A stretch of DNA of 64,000 bases from G963676655 sp963676655 (GTDB lineage: Bacteria; Verrucomicrobiota; Lentisphaeria; Victivallales; Victivallaceae): NCBI GenBank assembly GCA_963676655.2, contig CAXXKX010000003.1, positions 1,736,001 through 1,800,000 of the forward strand, given 5' to 3'. Under the pieces are notes generated by a model that saw only the letters and a list, made by a program, of their open reading frames with translations, ran no database searches and was not told where the DNA came from. Both the position numbers and the translations under genes were made by a program. Positions 54,157 through 62,179 of the stretch are shown in pieces (position 1 is the first letter of the stretch; each line of letters starts with the position of its first letter).

Positions 54157-55135
54157 AGAAGTCGTTCTCCTTCAGGATTACATGCTTGATGTGCGTACCG
54201 CTGGCTCCCCAGAAGTCGCGGGGGCGGTCGATATAATTGTAGACGCAATGGATCATTCCGTCGCTAGTTTGTATGATTGCCGGATATGAAAATTCGCCTT
54301 CTTTATCTTCCAGGACAATTTCATTTATCCAGGTTTGACCGTTGTCTTCAGAGATAACCAGCTTTAACGGCGTCCGCTTTTTTTCATCGGTATCGTTGAA
54401 CACCAGGACCAGTTTACCGCTTTGCAGGCTCAGCAGATCGATCCCGCTGTCGTTATGTTTCAAACCGGTTTTTTCCGGTGTCCGCCAGGTCATTCCATTA
54501 TCCTCCGACCAGGTTTGCCAGATACGGCCGGTGCCATTGCGCAGGAAAGCCAGCAGCCGTCCGTCGGGCAGAGGAGTGAAGGAAGGCTGGATGCAGCGTT
54601 TTTCTCCGGGAATAGTAATCGGGGCGGCCTGGATCCAGTCGGCTCTGTCAGGATATAAAAACAATGGAATAGAGGCTTTGGTCATCTCGTGGGTTGTCGG
54701 GGTCAGGATTCTGCCATCGGTCAACAACAGCGGTTTGTTTTTTCCCAACAGATGATCAAGTTCCGGCACATGTACCGGTTCCGACCAGGTCTGCCCATTG
54801 TCCGGAGACGTGCGATAATAAAATTTGGTTCCGCCGTTGCACCATTCGCCGTCATTGATCGGCAGGATTGCCCACAGAACGCCTTTGGCGTCATAGATCA
54901 ACCGGGGATTGCCGGCGCCGAGGTCCGGGATTGCCGACAACACTTCCGGATCGCTCCATTGTTGTGATTCGACAGAATAAACGGCGTAGTAATGGGATGA
55001 ATCAGGCGAACCTTCATATTCTCCGCCGAACCAGGCGCAGAGAATGTCGCCGTTGGTCAGTTCGACCACAGCCGGGGCGTGACATGATTTTGTCGGGGCC
55101 GATTCTTCCTCATAAATAAAACAACTTTTCAACAA
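54149..55135 (-). CDS. sialidase-fold (BNR/Asp-box) glycosidase-like protein
   Basis: 328 residues of a six-bladed-propeller type with three Asp boxes: SPDNGQTWSEP (about 110), SEDNGMTWRTP (about 212) and SEDNGQTWINE (about 265). The N terminus ESAPTKSCHAPAVVELTNGD is typical of the BNR_2 family. There is no signal peptide. The start is a TTG (55135, or the next TTG at 55132) after a strong AAAAGGAGA box; no ATG is available. Exo-sialidase activity is possible, but in a sulfate- and rhamnose-rich locus an unsaturated-uronyl or rhamnosyl hydrolase or lyase with this fold is equally likely. Confidence 0.75.
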   Translation of the reverse strand: MLKSCFIYEEESAPTKSCHAPAVVELTNGDILCAWFGGEYEGSPDSSHYYAVYSVESQQWSDPEVLSAIPDLGAGNPRLIYDAKGVLWAILPINDGEWCNGGTKFYYRTSPDNGQTWSEPVHVPELDHLLGKNKPLLLTDGRILTPTTHEMTKASIPLFLYPDRADWIQAAPITIPGEKRCIQPSFTPLPDGRLLAFLRNGTGRIWQTWSEDNGMTWRTPEKTGLKHNDSGIDLLSLQSGKLVLVFNDTDEKKRTPLKLVISEDNGQTWINEIVLEDKEGEFSYPAIIQTSDGMIHCVYNYIDRPRDFWGASGTHIKHVILKENDFYV

Positions 55136-55147
55136 AATATTCTCCTT

Positions 55148-55834
55148 TTACTGGGAAAGTCCTCGCCAGTATTTATTGCATAATGCGCTTACTGTATTTA
55201 TATATCTGACATCCTGAACTCCGGAAACATGACCGTCGACCCAGGTTATATTCGCGCCTTTGTCGTTATTGTGGCGTGCGTAAACCCGGCGAGTCCCGCC
55301 AAGGGAGTCGGCATAATTATGGGTGATTGTCATTGCGGCATAGCCGTCTTCAGTGTAATGCCCGCTGTCGGCAAATGCCATCATGGTTGAAGGATATTTG
55401 AACATAACCAGTTTTCTCGGGGTGTCGCCCCGGCCCAAATAATTATAATTATACCCGTATGACGGTTCATTCGTGAAATAACGGTCCAAAGCGACATTCC
55501 AGTTGAAAAGCCGTTTTGAATCTGACGGACAGTATAAGGTAGGAGATATTTTTGAGGTGCTGGCTACCGCTTCCGGGAAATTCAGGTATGGCGCCATAAA
55601 ATGGCTTTGCCAGTTTTTACCGTCACTGGCATAGATCATGGCGACGCCGTCATAATCGTTTGAGTACGCCAGAAATGCGGTCCCGACCTGTTTGAGATTT
55701 CCCGCGCATTTTATTGCTTTCGCTTTATCTCTGGCTTGATTCAGTGCCGGCAGCAGCATTGACGCGAGAATAGCGATGATCGCTATTACAACAAGCAGTT
55801 CAATTAGTGTGAATGACTTCTTTTTGCTTTCCAT
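55148..55834 (-). CDS. pseudopilin-like protein with H-x11-DG motif (locus C)
   Basis: 228 residues from the ATG at 55834 (AAGGGAG 6 nt upstream); the frame is open upstream to 55981, overlapping the GntR gene, but without a ribosome site. MESKKKS precedes FTLIELLVVIAIIAILASM and LNQARDKAKAIKCAGNLKQVG. A variable middle (YGYNYNYLGRGDTPRK) and RHNNDKGANITWVDGHV end the protein. His to DG is 11 residues, where the other two copies have 9. Ser precedes the cleavage Phe. It is the second gene of locus C, 82 bp after the GntR stop. Confidence 0.88.
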   Translation of the reverse strand: MESKKKSFTLIELLVVIAIIAILASMLLPALNQARDKAKAIKCAGNLKQVGTAFLAYSNDYDGVAMIYASDGKNWQSHFMAPYLNFPEAVASTSKISPTLYCPSDSKRLFNWNVALDRYFTNEPSYGYNYNYLGRGDTPRKLVMFKYPSTMMAFADSGHYTEDGYAAMTITHNYADSLGGTRRVYARHNNDKGANITWVDGHVSGVQDVRYINTVSALCNKYWRGLSQ

Positions 55835-55916
55835 TTTTTGCTCCCTTGAAAATTTGTCATTAACCGATAGTTTTTGTTTTATTTTTCTACCAATCCTTTC
55901 CCTTTTGCGTAAAAAA

Positions 55917-56624
55917 TTAAAATGCGGATTTATTGAATGATTTAGATCGTTCTTTGGCATAATGAGCCAATGCTTTATCACAACTGGCCCTGATATGCCG
56001 CTCCAAATAACTTCTGGCTTTATCTTTATCCTTTTTCTCGAGCGCCTGCAGTATTTGCGAGTGGCGGCGATATGCCATCGCCAGTGTGTTCAGAGAATGT
56101 TTTTGACGGGGAGTGCTGAAAATGCCGGTCAATACTTTTGATTCCCTGACGCTTTTCATTATCTGGCAGTTTCCGCTTATTTGAATCAGCCGCATGTGGA
56201 ATGACATATCGATATCCAAAAATTGCTTCAATTCTTTGCCATTCAAAAACTCACGATCATTCTTGCGGAACTCATGCGCCATCTGTTTGATTTTTCCGGT
56301 CAATTCCTTTAATTCCGCGATATCCTCAGCGGTAACCTTTTCCGCGGCCCGTTCCACCGCAAAACACTCAAGGGCTTCGCGTAATTCATACAACTCACGC
56401 AGCTCATCCTGATCCGGGGAGCGCACTATCGTGCCGAAACGGGGAATCTGTTCGACAACACCCTCGAATTTCAAGCGGCGAACCGCCTCCCGTACCGGGG
56501 TTCTGCTGATCTTCATATCCTTCGCCAGGGAATGCTCCGATATGGTCGAACCGATTTCAAGCTTGCCGATTCGTATCGCGTCGACAATATAGTCATAGGC
56601 CGCGGTAGATAAATTATTTGTCAT
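55917..56624 (-). CDS. GntR-family transcriptional regulator, FCD subfamily (locus C)
   Basis: 235 residues from the ATG at 56624; the frame runs to 56750 but would cover the promoter. The winged helix AAYDYIVDAIRIGKLEIGST, ISEHSLAKDMKISRTPVREAV and RRLKFEGVVEQIPRFGTIV (about 5-75) is a textbook GntR/FCD N domain. The FCD domain (about 85-220) has ELYELREALECFAVE, DIDMSFHMRLIQISGN and HSQILQALEKKD with candidate metal His. A sugar-acid effector is likely by family. A consensus promoter with a 12-bp palindrome lies just upstream. Control of locus C and itself is inferred. Confidence 0.93.
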   Translation of the reverse strand: MTNNLSTAAYDYIVDAIRIGKLEIGSTISEHSLAKDMKISRTPVREAVRRLKFEGVVEQIPRFGTIVRSPDQDELRELYELREALECFAVERAAEKVTAEDIAELKELTGKIKQMAHEFRKNDREFLNGKELKQFLDIDMSFHMRLIQISGNCQIMKSVRESKVLTGIFSTPRQKHSLNTLAMAYRRHSQILQALEKKDKDKARSYLERHIRASCDKALAHYAKERSKSFNKSAF

Positions 56625-56666
56625 CTCATTTATTCCATTTAATAATTGAATTTTTTTGAAAACCCA

Positions 56667-56716
56667 CTGGTATACCAGCTGTATACTATTATATGGCTTC
56701 GATGATGTTTTGTCAA
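56667..56716 (-). promoter_or_regulatory. consensus promoter plus palindromic operator of the locus C regulator
   Basis: On the minus strand TTGACA (56716-56711) and TATAAT (56693-56688) have a 17-nt spacer. CTGGTATACCAG (56667-56678) is a perfect 12-bp palindrome 10 nt after the -10, preceded by GTATAC. The TGGTATACCA core resembles operators of FCD-type GntR proteins. The start codon is 43 nt beyond. Confidence 0.8.
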
Positions 56717-56790
56717 CCGGCATAGCGAAAACAATGTATAAATTATTCATTTTTCCCTGTCATTTTTTCTATGCTTTGAATGATTGCTGT

Positions 56791-58215
56791 TTATATGTTT
56801 CTTCCGCGGGATGATTTTTCAACGGCAATAAATTCTTCAATTTGCTTTTCCAGTTGTTCTTTTATTCCGGCATACTCCGGTTTCAGGGCCAGATTGTCAA
56901 ATTCCAGCGGATCATTTTCCATATCGTACAACTCCTCTCCGGCAGGCGCTCCACTTGAAGCATTGTAATAAAGGTTGTACTTGAATCTTTCATTCCTTAC
57001 CATTGTCGCGTTGATTTCGGGAGCGAAATATCTGGTTTCAGAATATCGACAGGTCCCGGTATTCCGGTAAGCGCAGAAAGCGCTTTTCCGGGGGGCATCA
57101 TTATCAAAAAAATCGTATGCTTCCGGCATCAGTTCTTTTATCTCTTCATTGTTAACTCCGGCCGCAACGAGAACGGTTGCCGCGAGGTCAATATTCTGGA
57201 CCAGCTTATGCTCTCTTTGATGCTGAGCGATCCTGGCGGGCCAGCGTATTATTAACGGGACTTTGGTGCATGGATCGTAAAAAAACGCGCCTTTGGCTAT
57301 CAGGTTGTGGTCTCCAAGCATGTCGCCGTGATCGCTGGTGAAAATCACCAGTGTATTTTCTGTCAGGTTATTCCGTTCCAGAGCTTCAAGCACTTTGCCG
57401 GTTTCATGGTCCAGGAATGCGATGGAGGAATGGTAGCCGTGCCGCATTTCACGGATTTCAGCCATAGAATGTTCATACCACGGAGTACAGCCTCCGCGCC
57501 GGTCACGATCAATATCCGCCGGTTCATTATTGCTGATACGGGCCTGCGGCGGCGGAATTTTTTCCGGTTTGACCAGATCAGTGAATACCGGAGGGCAATC
57601 GTCATAAGGGTCATGCGGATCAAATACGCTCATCATACAGAAAAATGGTTTTTCCCCGTTATAGTTATCAAGGTAGTCAATAGTCCGTTCCGCGGCCCAG
57701 TGCGTCATGTGATATTCCTCCGGCACGTTTGGTAAACGAACATTTTTTTGCAGTTGTTGGTAATATTCCGGAGACTTTTCTTTCAGCCAGCGCGCGTATG
57801 ATTGATATTTACTTTCCATGTTGTAACCGGGTTCATGGCACATCTCATATACATCAAAACCATCGTTGGGATGACGGTAATCACGCTCGACGGTATGAGT
57901 TGATACATGAAGTTTACCGAATAACGCGGTTTGATAGCCTATCCCCTGCAAATGTTTTGGAAATAGTATTTCATCATCCGGCAAAGTGTCATATAAGCGA
58001 TAGACCCCGTGGCCGTAAATGTTCTTTCCGGTCATCATGCTGGCCCGGGACGGGGTGCAGACGGTATTCGAGGCATAGCAGTTCTCGAATATCGTTCCCT
58101 GAGATGCTAATTTGTCCAAATTCGGTGTGCAGGCGAAGTCAACTCCGTAACATCCCAGTGAATCCCAACGCTGCTGGTCGGTCATTATTAATAATATATT
58201 CGGTTTATCGTTCAT
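56791..58215 (-). CDS. sulfatase, formylglycine type
   Basis: 474 residues. ILLIMTDQQRWDSLGCYG, C53 in NTVCTPSRASMMTGKN (C-x-P-x-R) and FTSDHGDMLGDHN are complete. YNASSGAPAGEELYDMENDP is the C-terminal subdomain. It closely follows the choline-sulfatase/heparan-sulfatase-like layout without a signal peptide. It is the last gene of the unit that begins beyond the window with the two giant glycoside-hydrolase-like genes, 12 bp after the first of them. GAGGA is upstream of the ATG. Confidence 0.94.
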   Translation of the reverse strand: MNDKPNILLIMTDQQRWDSLGCYGVDFACTPNLDKLASQGTIFENCYASNTVCTPSRASMMTGKNIYGHGVYRLYDTLPDDEILFPKHLQGIGYQTALFGKLHVSTHTVERDYRHPNDGFDVYEMCHEPGYNMESKYQSYARWLKEKSPEYYQQLQKNVRLPNVPEEYHMTHWAAERTIDYLDNYNGEKPFFCMMSVFDPHDPYDDCPPVFTDLVKPEKIPPPQARISNNEPADIDRDRRGGCTPWYEHSMAEIREMRHGYHSSIAFLDHETGKVLEALERNNLTENTLVIFTSDHGDMLGDHNLIAKGAFFYDPCTKVPLIIRWPARIAQHQREHKLVQNIDLAATVLVAAGVNNEEIKELMPEAYDFFDNDAPRKSAFCAYRNTGTCRYSETRYFAPEINATMVRNERFKYNLYYNASSGAPAGEELYDMENDPLEFDNLALKPEYAGIKEQLEKQIEEFIAVEKSSRGRNI

Positions 58216-58227
58216 GTAAAACTATCC

Positions 58228-61200
58228 TCAGTTTTTAAACATTACCACCCGGTATTGATGTGAAGGTATATTTTTAACCGTCAAAAGATCACCTTTGAGG
58301 GTAACCGGGTTTTTATATTCAATGCAGCTTGTACTTATATTGCCGCTTAATCCAAGCCTGGCAAAATCAAGTTGCAGTTTAATGTCCGCTTCTTTTGCCG
58401 ACATATTCATAATCACGGCAACGGCCCTCCCCTTCGACGTGTAAAAACTGACCACCGCTTTCTCAGGAGACACTACTTTCGCGGCTTGCTGCTTCCAGTA
58501 GGGAATAAATTTATTGTCGCCGCCGGCATAGTTGAATTTGTCGAGAATATGATAGTGTTTGCGTACCGGCTGCATATTGTACATTGCCGCGACCCAGAAC
58601 GGGTTATCATGCAATAAGCTTAACCCCAGCAAATAATTAATATGACTTGTCAGTTCGCGCCAGTATTCTGCTTCCGCTTTTGTTTCCTTGCCGGCCTTGC
58701 GCCGCTTCAGCCATGCTGCCGCCGCTTTATCTTTCCTGACTCTTTTGGCCTTGGCATAAGGAGTGTTCTGAAGCCATTTGCTGGTAATATTGAATTCCGG
58801 CAGCAGGGTTACGGCCGGTCCGAAATTGTGACCCATGTGTTCCGCCCGGTAAGTATCAAGGGTCAAGTTTTCTTCATAGCCCCGGTTGTCATGCAGAATG
58901 GAACAGAAATTTTCCCCCTCGAACAACAGATCGGCGAAACTGTGTACCGGCAGACAGACCTGACCGCTGACATGATAGGCTATAATCGAATCGGGCCGGA
59001 TTTTCTTGGTCGCGATATAGATTCTTTTGATCATTTCGCGAGCGCCTAAAATATTGAATGTCGGCCGAACTTCGCCATTAACCACATAGCCGCAACCGTG
59101 ATTGAGGTTTGAACATTTTTTCGGGTTCGCCACATCAAAATAAAAGCCGCCTGGATTGACTTCTTCTTGTACCTTTGCCAGCCCGTTGACCAGAAAATCC
59201 TGGAATGATTTTGAACCCTGACATACCTCTATCTGCCGGTTGTCCGGGTTCGCGTCAACCGTCGGCACCACCCGTTGTTCGGAGGTCCATTCATACGCGA
59301 ACATCTTTGCTTCCGGGGATTCGGCCCAGGTCCGTTTCAACTGGTGATAGAGCAGTCCCTCCCATTTGCAACGGTTCCTGACGCCACGAACCGGACGCAT
59401 CTTCGGATCGGCAACCGGATAACAGGTTTCGTAATAGGGGTTCTTCGCCCATTTACGGAATGGCATCTGGATATACCGGGCGTTTCTTTCCGGAGTCATC
59501 TGGTTGGTAAAGTGGTTGATCCGCCATGACCGCTGATCTTTTCGCATCTTTTTCACCGGAGTGGCCATAAGGCCGAATTCGAGCTTTAAAGGTTTGCTGA
59601 TTACGGCCGGATGATCGATCAGGTTTATCCGCAGCATGACTTCTTTCGAGCCGGGAATGATCTCCAGTTCTTTCTGGCGGTCGTTGACAATCCAATTATA
59701 GCTGTGTTCGGTAAAGAAGCACAAACCGCGTTCTTCGTTGCCGACCCACAGCGGACGGATGGAACCGTGCCACTTTCTGATATGCCCGGTATTTTTCAAT
59801 GAATAATCGTGGGGCATCATCAAGGTTGCGTTGCGGGCAGCCATTGGAATATCCAGAGAGAGTTTTTTGACTTCGTATTTTTTATTCCGGGGTATCAGCT
59901 CCAGCGAGTTCCACATCATGCCGTCAAATTCGATCCGGGTTTTGACCCTGACGGTCAACTGCGGCAGGGTGATGGTACGCAGGAAGGTTGCCTGAGTGTC
60001 ATCGACGGATATTTTTTCAACTTTTGCTCTGGCTCCGGCGAAAATGTTCCGGCCGAAATCCAGTTTCACCGGGGCGGCCAGCAGGGCGTCACCGGCGGCA
60101 TCGATTTGAGCCGGGAACAAACCGTCGCGGTAGATATATTCGCGCCCCCAGACGGATATTTTATCCGGCTGGTATTTAACCGGGATCCACGGCGGCGGTA
60201 CTTCTTTGGTGATCCCGAGTTTATTGCCCAGCCAGGCCGGGGGCGGGGCGATCTTGAACTCGGATGATTCAGTCGTGACAACCTGATTGTTTTCAAGCAA
60301 GTTGACTTCCATTGTATATGTCCCGTTTTTCAAATCATTCAGCTTGACTTCTTCATCGAAACCGGGTTTCTTCGGTTTAATGGTTTTCGCCCAAATCGTT
60401 TTTTCCTGTTGTTTAAGCGCCAGTTTGATTTCCGTTTTATTTATATCGAGGCCCAGCTGCGGGAATTTGCCGCTGAATTTAATCTTTTTTTGAATCGGAA
60501 AATATATCAGGTCAATAGTTGCTTCCTCAATATTAAAAACCGGGAAGTCCTGTTCCCAGTAGACCAGTTTTTCCGTTGGATCGGTGACGGAAAACTTTAA
60601 TCTGGAGGGTTGCGGTGTTTTAAACTTTTTACTGATTTTGGCAGTCTCATTTTTACCGGCCGGGATCGATAGCGATTTTTGCAGTAAAACAGCATTATCC
60701 TGATTGGTAATGGTAAGTTTCACTTTCCCGGTCGTTCCGGCGGTATTTTGCAGTTTGAACTGCATGTCGATTGCGCGGTTGTTCAATTGCGTCAGTTCGG
60801 GAATTGTGACCGCGATATTGTTACGCCCCTTGAACATAACCAGCCCCGGTTTGGCGTCTTTCGGATTGAAAGTTAAATAATTGTCGTTGTTCCAGGCGTC
60901 AACCTGGTCTTTCAGTTTTCGCCACAGCCGGTAGACATTCATCTGCCACACGGTGCCGGTTTTCGGCGTTTCGGGGAAAACGCTGAAAGGGATTCGGCCT
61001 TCAAGGTCCCAGCCGTCGTCGGAAACAGTGGTTTTGGTGATCCAGTCCGGATTCCATTTGAGTTCACGGCGGGATTTATTGAACCGGTAATCGTATTTTA
61101 CATCAATAGTATTGGTCAGCATACGGTGCCAGAATTGTTTTTTGGCGGTTTTGATTCTGAATTCAAGGGCGTCATCGAAGTCGACATTGGTATCGAAAAC

Positions 61201-62166
61201 CGTCGTGTCACGCTTGAAAAATCCATGCAGCAGAGTATTCTGCTTGTCATCGAGGGCGTAAGTGGGGATCGGGGATTTCAGGTAGAAGTACAGAAAATTT
61301 TTATCATACGTCAGATACAAACGCGATATGGTATCGGCAATACTTTTTGTTTTGGTATTCAGTCCGATCAGGATAGTCGCGGCGTCCCGCCATTCATCCG
61401 GTCCCATTTTGCCGTCAATCACAATTTTTTCAGATGTATCGGACAAGCTGACTTTCTGTTCGGTCGGCAGCCCGGAAACCTTTGCGTAAAGCGCCAGTAT
61501 CTCTGTTGCGGTAAGCGGTTTTTTGTAAATGGCCAGTTCATCAAGGATAAGCCTTGTTTTGCTGTTTTTTTCCGGCTCTCCCAGCATAAAAAAACTTGTC
61601 GACATCTTATCCGGCAAAGCCTTTTGCTGCAGGATACTGCCGCACGGGTTGCCGTTTAGGTACCAACTGAGCTTTTTGCCGTTCCATGATATCGCGATAA
61701 AATCCCATTCCCGCAAGCGAGCCGGGAGTTTGTACTTTTTCCCTTGACTGATTATCGCCAACTGCTTTTTTCCGGTAACGAACAACTTTATTTGTTCATT
61801 TCCTTCCCAACTGAAAACAGTCAAATCATGCGATTTTCCCTGCTCGTAATCCGGCAGTTCATGGAGCCAGAAAACGATTGTTCCCTTGTCCGCATAAAGA
61901 TTGCCGGTGGCGTTGTATTTCAGAGCCTGGTCTTTTCCGCCGATAACCATGCCTTTCGCCAGGCCCAGATTAAGTTCTTTTCCCAGTCCCGGAACCAATC
62001 GCAACTGACTTTTGCGGAATTTGTTCCCGGAGTCTCCTTTGGCTATTTCAGGCGTTTTGCCGTTATCAAAACTTAAACTGAATACGATATTATCAGATAA
62101 TTTTCCGCCAATGACCGCAGTACCTGAAATGAATATCAGCAACAACATTAAAGCTCTTTTTAACAT
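58228..62166 (-). CDS. giant exported glycoside-hydrolase-like protein (LamG, CBM9-like, DUF6067/GH123-like)
   Basis: 1312 residues. Signal peptide LMLLLIFISGTAVIGG. About 25-235 is LamG-like (IVFSLSFDNG, FIAISWNGKKLSWYLNGNP and LILDELAIYKKPLTATEI). About 240-470 is CBM9-like (IVIDGKMGPDEW, VDFDDALEFRI). About 480-660 is Ig-like. About 690-1230 is a catalytic-looking barrel with GGFYFDVANPKKCSNLNHGC and IIAYHVSGQVCLPVHSFADL, resembling DUF6067/GH123-related domains. The C terminus is a small beta-domain. AAGGAAAAA precedes the ATG. Its last 1.8 kb aligns without net gaps to the next gene upstream, with most differences in residues about 1083-1176. Confidence 0.7.
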   Translation of the reverse strand: MLKRALMLLLIFISGTAVIGGKLSDNIVFSLSFDNGKTPEIAKGDSGNKFRKSQLRLVPGLGKELNLGLAKGMVIGGKDQALKYNATGNLYADKGTIVFWLHELPDYEQGKSHDLTVFSWEGNEQIKLFVTGKKQLAIISQGKKYKLPARLREWDFIAISWNGKKLSWYLNGNPCGSILQQKALPDKMSTSFFMLGEPEKNSKTRLILDELAIYKKPLTATEILALYAKVSGLPTEQKVSLSDTSEKIVIDGKMGPDEWRDAATILIGLNTKTKSIADTISRLYLTYDKNFLYFYLKSPIPTYALDDKQNTLLHGFFKRDTTVFDTNVDFDDALEFRIKTAKKQFWHRMLTNTIDVKYDYRFNKSRRELKWNPDWITKTTVSDDGWDLEGRIPFSVFPETPKTGTVWQMNVYRLWRKLKDQVDAWNNDNYLTFNPKDAKPGLVMFKGRNNIAVTIPELTQLNNRAIDMQFKLQNTAGTTGKVKLTITNQDNAVLLQKSLSIPAGKNETAKISKKFKTPQPSRLKFSVTDPTEKLVYWEQDFPVFNIEEATIDLIYFPIQKKIKFSGKFPQLGLDINKTEIKLALKQQEKTIWAKTIKPKKPGFDEEVKLNDLKNGTYTMEVNLLENNQVVTTESSEFKIAPPPAWLGNKLGITKEVPPPWIPVKYQPDKISVWGREYIYRDGLFPAQIDAAGDALLAAPVKLDFGRNIFAGARAKVEKISVDDTQATFLRTITLPQLTVRVKTRIEFDGMMWNSLELIPRNKKYEVKKLSLDIPMAARNATLMMPHDYSLKNTGHIRKWHGSIRPLWVGNEERGLCFFTEHSYNWIVNDRQKELEIIPGSKEVMLRINLIDHPAVISKPLKLEFGLMATPVKKMRKDQRSWRINHFTNQMTPERNARYIQMPFRKWAKNPYYETCYPVADPKMRPVRGVRNRCKWEGLLYHQLKRTWAESPEAKMFAYEWTSEQRVVPTVDANPDNRQIEVCQGSKSFQDFLVNGLAKVQEEVNPGGFYFDVANPKKCSNLNHGCGYVVNGEVRPTFNILGAREMIKRIYIATKKIRPDSIIAYHVSGQVCLPVHSFADLLFEGENFCSILHDNRGYEENLTLDTYRAEHMGHNFGPAVTLLPEFNITSKWLQNTPYAKAKRVRKDKAAAAWLKRRKAGKETKAEAEYWRELTSHINYLLGLSLLHDNPFWVAAMYNMQPVRKHYHILDKFNYAGGDNKFIPYWKQQAAKVVSPEKAVVSFYTSKGRAVAVIMNMSAKEADIKLQLDFARLGLSGNISTSCIEYKNPVTLKGDLLTVKNIPSHQYRVVMFKN
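58241..60042. repeat. 1.8-kb segment duplicated in tandem (partner 62199-64000)
   Basis: 58241 pairs with 62199 and 60042 with 64000. The offset is the same at both ends, so there are no net gaps. The partner continues past the window. Nucleotide similarity is very high except around 58635-58920. Confidence 0.85.
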
Positions 62167-62179
62167 AAATTTTTCCTTC

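Noticed and set aside
54149..55135. firm assignment as a neuraminidase
   Set aside because: Asp boxes show the fold, not the substrate; no sialic-acid catabolic cluster is present.
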